From Nocardioides pocheonensis (GTDB lineage: Bacteria > Actinomycetota > Actinomycetes > Propionibacteriales > Nocardioidaceae), in contig NZ_RJSF01000048.1 of NCBI RefSeq assembly GCF_003725535.1, positions 23,280 through 87,279 of the forward strand: a stretch of 64,000 bases of DNA, given 5' to 3'. The position numbers and the translations under genes were made by a program. Below the pieces are notes generated by a model that searched no databases, was not told the origin of the DNA, and was given only the letters and a program-made list of their open reading frames with translations. This document shows positions 59,326-64,000 of this stretch, piece after piece; the stretch's first letter is position 1; each line of letters opens with the position of its first letter.

Positions 59326-59341
59326 CAAGACAACTGTCTTG
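59326..59341. promoter_or_regulatory. Probable TetR operator before the ABC genes
   Basis: CAAGACA-AC-TGTCTTG is a perfect 16-bp palindrome. It lies just after a likely -10 (GATACT, 59314-59319) and 29 bp before the ATPase start, so TetR binding would block transcription. Confidence 0.75.
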
Positions 59342-59370
59342 TACTGGACGAACGTCCGAGAGGAACGGGC

Positions 59371-60081
59371 ATGACGAACGGCATCACGATCACCGGTCTC
59401 ACCAAGCGCTTCGGCGCGGTCGAGGCGGTCGACGACCTCAGCTTCGACGTACCCGCCGGCCGGGTGACGGGCTTCCTGGGACCCAACGGCGCGGGCAAGA
59501 CCACCACGCTCCGGATGCTCCTGGGCCTGGTCGAGCCCACCGCGGGCGAAGCGCTGATCGACGGGCAGCGCTACCAGGACCTCGGGACACCGCGCCGCGT
59601 CGTCGGCGCGGCCGTCGAGGCGATGTCCGCGCACCCGGGCCGTCGCGCCCGCGACCACCTCTGGGTGCTGGCCGCGGCCGCCGGGGCCTCCCCCGAGCGG
59701 GTGGACGAGGTCCTCGACCAGGTCGGGCTCACCGACGTCCAGCACCGACGCGTCGGCGGATTCTCCCTCGGGATGCGGCAGCGGCTCGGGCTCGCGTCGG
59801 CGCTCCTCGGCGACCCGCAGTACCTGATCCTCGACGAGCCCGCCAACGGCCTCGACCCGGCCGGCATGGCCTGGTTGCGCGGACTGCTGCGCCGGCTCGC
59901 GACCGAGGGCTGCACCGTCCTGGTCTCCAGCCACGTGCTGAGCGAGGTCGCCCAGACCGCCGACCACGTGGTGATCGTCAACAGCGGACGGCTCCGGTAC
60001 GCCGGGCCGCTGGCCGACCTCGACGCCGACGGCGCGTCGCTCGAGGACGCCTTCCTCCGCCTGACCACGTCGACCTCCTGA
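59371..60081 (+). CDS. ABC transporter ATP-binding protein
   Basis: Protein of 236 aa. Walker A GPNGAGKTTTLRML, signature FSLGMRQRLGLASALL, Walker B YLILDEPANGLDP and the switch His in VSSHVLSE are all present. It belongs to the multidrug/lantibiotic-type (DrrA-like) exporters. AGAGGAACGGGC precedes the ATG. It energises the permease encoded 25 bp downstream. Confidence 0.92.
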   Translation: MTNGITITGLTKRFGAVEAVDDLSFDVPAGRVTGFLGPNGAGKTTTLRMLLGLVEPTAGEALIDGQRYQDLGTPRRVVGAAVEAMSAHPGRRARDHLWVLAAAAGASPERVDEVLDQVGLTDVQHRRVGGFSLGMRQRLGLASALLGDPQYLILDEPANGLDPAGMAWLRGLLRRLATEGCTVLVSSHVLSEVAQTADHVVIVNSGRLRYAGPLADLDADGASLEDAFLRLTTSTS

Positions 60082-60106
60082 ACACCTCCGGACCAAGGGG
60101 ACAACC

Positions 60107-60850
60107 ATGGGAAAGCTGATCCATCTCGAGCTCTACAAGCTGAGGACCGTCCGGGCACCACTGGTGCTTCTGGGTCTGTCCCAGCTGCTCATCGTCGGAG
60201 GCGTGACGGGGCTGGTGCTCTCCTCCGACACCCTGCGCACCGCCACGGCACCGCAGGACGCGCTCGCACACGCAGGCCTGGCGTCACTGTTCACGCTCGT
60301 GCTCGGCATCATGGCGGTGGCCGGGGAGTACCGGAACCTGACCGTCACCGACACGTTCCTCTCCACCCCGCGACGGTCCCGGGTGATCGGCGCCAAGCTC
60401 GCTGCCTACGGCATCGCCGGAGCCGCCTTCGCCGTGGCGAACGCCGTCACCGCGCTCCTCGCGACACGCATCTGGTGTGCCGTCAAGGGCGTCCCCCTCG
60501 ACCTCGGCGACGCGGACCTCTGGCGCACGGTCGCCGGCTGCGCCGGGTGGAACGTCGCCTTCGCAGTCGTGGGCGTCGGCATCGGCGCGCTGCTGCGGAA
60601 CCTCACTGCGGCGATCGCCGCCGCCCTGGCCTGGATCGCGCTGGTCGAGGGCATCGTGGGCCAGCTGGTCGGCAACGACCTGGCGCGCTGGCTGCCGTTC
60701 GCCACGGGCTCGGCCCTGGGCAACCTGCCCGCGCGCTTCGGCGACCTGGGGCCGGTCTCGCAGCTCGCCGGGGCAGCGGCGCTGGCCGGCTACGCCGCGT
60801 TGTTCGCGGTCGTCGCGATCGCGACCACGGTGCGACGCGACGTCACCTGA
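60107..60850 (+). CDS. ABC transporter permease
   Basis: ABC-2-type membrane protein of 247 aa with six helices (APLVLLGLSQLLIVGGVTGL near the N-terminus). The motif MAVAGEYRNLTVTDTFLSTPRR matches permeases of immunity/multidrug ABC pairs. CAAGGGGAC precedes the ATG. Cotranscribed with the ATPase and under the divergent TetR repressor. The substrate is unknown. Convergent with the dehydrogenase gene. Confidence 0.87.
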   Translation: MGKLIHLELYKLRTVRAPLVLLGLSQLLIVGGVTGLVLSSDTLRTATAPQDALAHAGLASLFTLVLGIMAVAGEYRNLTVTDTFLSTPRRSRVIGAKLAAYGIAGAAFAVANAVTALLATRIWCAVKGVPLDLGDADLWRTVAGCAGWNVAFAVVGVGIGALLRNLTAAIAAALAWIALVEGIVGQLVGNDLARWLPFATGSALGNLPARFGDLGPVSQLAGAAALAGYAALFAVVAIATTVRRDVT

Positions 60851-60868
60851 GCGCGGCCGCCGCCGGGG

Positions 60869-62650
60869 TCAGCGGGCGCTGTAGTCCCTGAACCCCCGGC
60901 CGGTCTTGCGACCGAGGTAGCCGGCGGTCACCAGGTGCTCGAGCAGGGGCGCCGGCGCGAAGCCGGGCTCGCGGAACTCCAGGTAGAGCTCGCGCTCGAT
61001 CGCCAGCGACACGTCGTTGCCGACCACGTCGAGGAGCTCGAAGGGTCCCATCGGCAGCGCGCAGCCCTGCTTCATCGCGGTGTCGATGTCGTCCGCGGAG
61101 GCGTAGTGCGCCTCGAGCATCTTGATCGCGTCGTTGAGGTACGGGAACAGCAGCGCGTTCACGATGAAGCCGGCCCGGTCACCGCACGACACGGGCACCT
61201 TGCCGATCGCCGCGCACAGCGCGCGGGTCGTCTCGGCGACCTCCTCCTTGGTCGAGACCGTGGAGACGACCTCGACGAGCCTCATCACCGGCGCCGGGTT
61301 GAAGAAGTGCATGCCGATGACGTCGCCGGGCCGGCTCGTCGCACGCGCGCACTCGATCACCGGGAGCGAGGAGGTGGTGGTCGCCAGGATCGCGCCGGCC
61401 TTGCAGATCTCGTCGAGGTTCTCGAACAGCGTGGTCTTGACCTTGAGGTCCTCCGCGATCGCCTCGACCGCGAGGTCGACGTCGTGCAGGTCGTCGAGCA
61501 CCGTGGTGCCCGTCAGCCGGCCGAGCACGTCGGCCTTGCGGGACTCCTCCAGCTTGCCGCGCTGGATCGCCTTGTCGAGGGACCGCTCGATCGTCTCGCG
61601 CACCGCGGCCACCTTGGCGTCGGACCGCCCGACGTAGATGACGTCGTAGCCCGCCTTGGCGAAGACCTCGACGATGCCGGTGGCCATCGTGCCGGTGCCG
61701 ACCACGCCCACCGTGCGCACGTCGTGGTGCAGCTGGGGCTTGTCGTCGGCCGACGGCGTCTTCTCGTCGGCCACCACCACCGGGCTGTCCGGCCCCTCGT
61801 AGGTGTAGAAGCCGCGGCCGCTCTTCCGGCCGAGCATCCCCGCGGTGACCATCTGCTTGAGGATCGGGGCGGGGGCGTGCAGGCGGTCACGGCCCTGCTT
61901 GTACATCGTGTCGAGGATCTCGTACGCCGTGTCGAGGCCGATCAGGTCGAGCAGCGCCAGCGGACCCATCGGGTAGCCGCAGCCGAACCGCATCGCGGCG
62001 TCGATGTCCTCGCGCGATGCGTAGCGCCCCTCGTACATCGCGACCGCGTGGTTGAGGTAGCCGAAGAGCAGGGTGTTGGCGATGAAGCCGGCCTTGTCGC
62101 CGCAGACGACCGGGTTCTTGCCGACCGCGCGGACCAGCCCTGCCACGTCGTCGAGGACGTCGGGCTCGGTGACGACCGTGCGCACGACCTCGACGAGGTT
62201 CTGCACCGGCGCCGGGTTGAAGAAGTGCACACCGATCACGCGGCCGGGCTGCGAGCTCGCCGTGCTCAGCTCGGTCACGGACAGCGACGAGGTGTTGGTG
62301 GCGATCACGGCGTCCTCGCGGACGATCCCGTCGAGCTGCTGGAACAGCGCCTTCTTGACCTCGGGGGACTCCACGACGGCCTCGATGACGAGGTCGGCCG
62401 CCTTGACCTCGCCGATCTCGGTGGTGAAGGTGATCCGCTCGAGCAGCGCCGCCTGGTCCTCCGCCGTCAGCTTGCCTCGCGCCACAGCGCGGCCGGTCGA
62501 GTGGTCCAGGTGCTCACGACCGCGGGCGAGCGTCTCGTCGTTGAGCTCGACCCCGACCACGGCGTACCCGTGGCGGGCGAACACCTCTGCGATCCCGGCC
62601 CCCATGGTGCCGAGGCCGATCACGCCGATGGTCTTGAAGTCACGTCCCAT
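60869..62650 (-). CDS. Double-length 3-hydroxyacyl-CoA dehydrogenase
   Basis: Protein of 593 aa made of two complete copies of 3-hydroxybutyryl-CoA dehydrogenase. Copy 1: GVIGLGTMGAGIAEVFARHG at residue 8, NTSSLSVTEL, GVHFFNPAPVQNLVEVV and GRKSGRGFYTY near 285. Copy 2: GVVGTGTMATGIVEVFAKAG near 315, TTTSSLPVIECA, GMHFFNPAPVMRLVEVV and GRKTGRGFRDY at the end. The Asn-Thr-Ser block of copy 1 becomes Thr-Thr-Ser in copy 2. It makes 3-hydroxybutyryl-CoA from acetoacetyl-CoA, feeding ccr via a crotonase. The two copies may differ in activity. Confidence 0.92.
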   Translation of the reverse strand: MGRDFKTIGVIGLGTMGAGIAEVFARHGYAVVGVELNDETLARGREHLDHSTGRAVARGKLTAEDQAALLERITFTTEIGEVKAADLVIEAVVESPEVKKALFQQLDGIVREDAVIATNTSSLSVTELSTASSQPGRVIGVHFFNPAPVQNLVEVVRTVVTEPDVLDDVAGLVRAVGKNPVVCGDKAGFIANTLLFGYLNHAVAMYEGRYASREDIDAAMRFGCGYPMGPLALLDLIGLDTAYEILDTMYKQGRDRLHAPAPILKQMVTAGMLGRKSGRGFYTYEGPDSPVVVADEKTPSADDKPQLHHDVRTVGVVGTGTMATGIVEVFAKAGYDVIYVGRSDAKVAAVRETIERSLDKAIQRGKLEESRKADVLGRLTGTTVLDDLHDVDLAVEAIAEDLKVKTTLFENLDEICKAGAILATTTSSLPVIECARATSRPGDVIGMHFFNPAPVMRLVEVVSTVSTKEEVAETTRALCAAIGKVPVSCGDRAGFIVNALLFPYLNDAIKMLEAHYASADDIDTAMKQGCALPMGPFELLDVVGNDVSLAIERELYLEFREPGFAPAPLLEHLVTAGYLGRKTGRGFRDYSAR

Positions 62651-63127
62651 AGCCGCATCCTGCCACGGTGAAAACCGGGGCAGGAGCGGGGTCCGTCAGC
62701 TGTAGTCGTGGAACGTCTCCGCCGAGGACGGCTTCCAGCGATCACCGTTGGCTGTTCACTGAACATGCGCGCTCACCTGCACAAACACGCTCCCGAACGG
62801 TCTGGCGTCATTGGCGCCCACCGGTCTCAGCTGGCCATCTTGCGGACTGCTTGCGGACTGCCCAGGCGACCGCACTGCATAAGTTGAGGCACTGAGTGCG
62901 GTGCATCCGAGAACCGCGGCCGCCGCTCACAGAGAGCGACCTGGGATCCGACGAAACGTTGGCAACTGATCCCCAGCTCAGAGCCGTAATTCGCAACTAG
63001 CTTCCGATGCTGCTTCTGGTGGTTTGCGGAAATGGCGTCGCCTGAGCGTTGCCCGAGGGGCCTTACATACGGACTGGCCGAATCGGGCCGCGTCAACGGC
63101 GACCTTGGGGAGCTCTTCCCGGGAGGG
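62651..63127. other. Gene-free stretch
   Basis: 477 bp without a supported gene. Short frames exist on both strands but lack ribosome sites, -10 hexamers and recognisable motifs. Base composition is lower in GC than its neighbours. TTGCGGACTGC occurs twice in tandem near 62840. It fits decayed DNA near a mobile-element end. Confidence 0.4.
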
Positions 63128-63370
63128 TCAGGGGACCACTGCGGCGGTGACTGTGTAGGTGCCCGCGCCGTCTCGCGCCCGGGTGGTGTTCAACTGCACT
63201 GCTCTGTCGAGTAGTCGGCCGGCCTGACGGGCCGCCCAGCCGACGTCGACTACGGCCTGTAGTGGTCCATGTGGCCAGCCGTCGGGCTCGATGCGCATGA
63301 CGAAGCGACCGTCGGCCTTGAGGCGGCGGGCGATGTCCATGACTAGCGGGGTTGGTGACGATTCGGCCAT
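63128..63370 (-). CDS. Small hypothetical protein
   Basis: Protein of 80 aa. The segment IARRLKADGRFVMRIEPDGW, then VVDVGWAARQAGRLLDRAV, looks like a real folded protein, with codon use typical of the window, and similar short proteins are familiar from Nocardioides-type genomes. No function or domain is recognised. GATGTCGGT precedes the ATG, a weak ribosome site. It lies downstream of the broken PAS gene. Confidence 0.5.
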   Translation of the reverse strand: MAESSPTPLVMDIARRLKADGRFVMRIEPDGWPHGPLQAVVDVGWAARQAGRLLDRAVQLNTTRARDGAGTYTVTAAVVP

Positions 63371-63506
63371 ACCGACATCGTGTCCGATTTATCCGTTTCC
63401 AGGTATCGGCCGTCCGGTTCGGACGGGTGGACCAGTTGGGCCATTTCAGCATCGCCGGTCTGCTGGGAGTACGGGCGGAGGCCGCAGAAGGGCCCGCGGG
63501 CTGGGT

Positions 63507-63874
63507 GTCACGAATCACCGCCGAGGTCAAGATGTCCTCGGCGATGCGCACCGGGCCCAGCGAAATCTCCACTGGAAACTCGACACCGTCCTTGCGCCTC
63601 GCGTGCAGATCCAGACCAGGGCCCATGGCCCGGACCCGGGGTTCACCTGCATACCTCACCCGATGCTCGCGGTGATAACTACGAACGCCCTCCGGCACCA
63701 AAAGCTCGACCTGCTCCCCCAGCAGCTCCTCCCGGGCATACCCGAACAGCACCTCAGCCTGGCGGTTGACCAGCACGATCAGCCCCGCTGGTCGACCACC
63801 ACCATCGCGTCCGGCGCAGCCTCCACCAGACCCGCCACGTCCGCCGCATCGCCAGGAGAGGAAATCGAGGACAT
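63507..63874 (-). pseudogene. PAS-domain protein broken by a one-base frameshift and truncated
   Basis: The gene starts at 63874 with GAGAGGGGTGTG just upstream. It reads 31 residues to VVVDQRG and then stops at 63779. Adding one base near 63783 continues it as LIVLVNRQAEVLFGYAREEL, completing a normal PAS core (GEQVELLVPEGVRSYHREHR, then GVEFPVEISLGPVR). Homology ends near 63507 (AVIRD), after which no partner domain is found. A PAS protein usually continues into a kinase, GGDEF or other output domain, so this is a truncated, frameshifted remnant or contains a sequencing error. Confidence 0.7.
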
Positions 63875-63959
63875 CACACCCCTCTCAAAAGAAGAACAAA
63901 ACCGTACGCCGCAGATCAGTATCGGAAACACAAAAACAGTGAAATCGACTCGTCACGAC

Positions 63960-64000
63960 TGTCAATGGCCAGGTTGCGGTCCCCGCTGGTGGCCAACTGA
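63960..64000. mobile_element. Possible IS21-type terminus at the window edge
   Basis: TGTCAATGGCCAGG, followed by GGTCCCCGCTGGTGGCCAACTGA, resembles the repeated GGCCA-and-GGGGAC-type ends of IS21-family elements in actinobacteria (TG at the border). The rest of the element is outside the window. This rests on recall of similar ends only. Confidence 0.25.

Noticed and set aside
62827..63096. 89-codon minus-strand frame in the 3' gene-free stretch
   Set aside because: No start signals, no motifs, and composition unlike the neighbouring proteins.

Overview
The window is about 72% GC and carries the codon bias, leaderless promoters and gene content of a high-GC actinobacterium. An actinobacterial crotonyl-CoA reductase, MeaB, a NarK/NirBD/NnaR nitrate cluster, MASE1 histidine kinases and many TetR/MarR regulators point to Nocardioides or a close relative (Nocardioidaceae). 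This is inferred from protein families only. No rRNA, tRNA or CRISPR array was seen.

Layout. 0-5 kb: flavin oxidoreductase, methyltransferase, EamA exporter divergent from a LysR regulator, then cobO behind a cobalamin riboswitch. 5-11.4 kb: an unknown membrane protein, a degraded stretch with a LuxR remnant, a MarR/VOC group, a TetR-MFS efflux pair and an F420-reductase-like protein. 11.5-15.2 kb: an ECF41 sigma factor with two NmrA-type proteins, a Cys-rich protein and a 71-aa protein. Four promoters here share TGTCACA, or one mismatch from it, then 16 nt, then GGTC. 15.3-23.7 kb: secreted S15-family hydrolase, nitroreductase, two VOC proteins, an orphan 1015-aa protein and a MOSC protein. 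23.7-26.5 kb: a second ECF41 unit (CMD protein plus sigma), with CGTC in place of GGTC in its promoter, then an alpha/beta hydrolase.

26.5-36.1 kb is a nitrate-assimilation operon read on the minus strand: narK, nitrate reductase, its FAD/[2Fe-2S] subunit, nirB, nirD and the HemD-like regulator nnaR. Several genes overlap by 4 bp. 36.3-41.7 kb: a thioredoxin-fold TPR protein without its CXXC, then two tandem MASE1-PAS histidine kinases with no response regulator. 41.7-52.7 kb is acyl-CoA metabolism: a B12-dependent acyl-CoA mutase large subunit, thiolase, MeaB, SDRs, two epimerase-like proteins and crotonyl-CoA carboxylase/reductase. A double-length 3-hydroxyacyl-CoA dehydrogenase lies at 60.9-62.7 kb. 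Together these fit an ethylmalonyl-CoA/methylmalonyl-CoA route, and the riboswitch-controlled cobO would help supply its coenzyme. 52.9-60.9 kb: a coiled-coil protein, AI-2E-type permease, EamA exporter, CGNR regulator, esterase and a TetR-controlled ABC transporter.

The last 1.3 kb is decayed: a 477-bp gene-free stretch, a small hypothetical gene, a PAS gene broken by a one-base frameshift, and a sequence at the window edge that resembles an IS21-type terminus. The main lead is the pair of ECF41 regulons with recognisable and slightly different promoters, including a tiny leaderless acidic protein of unknown function.
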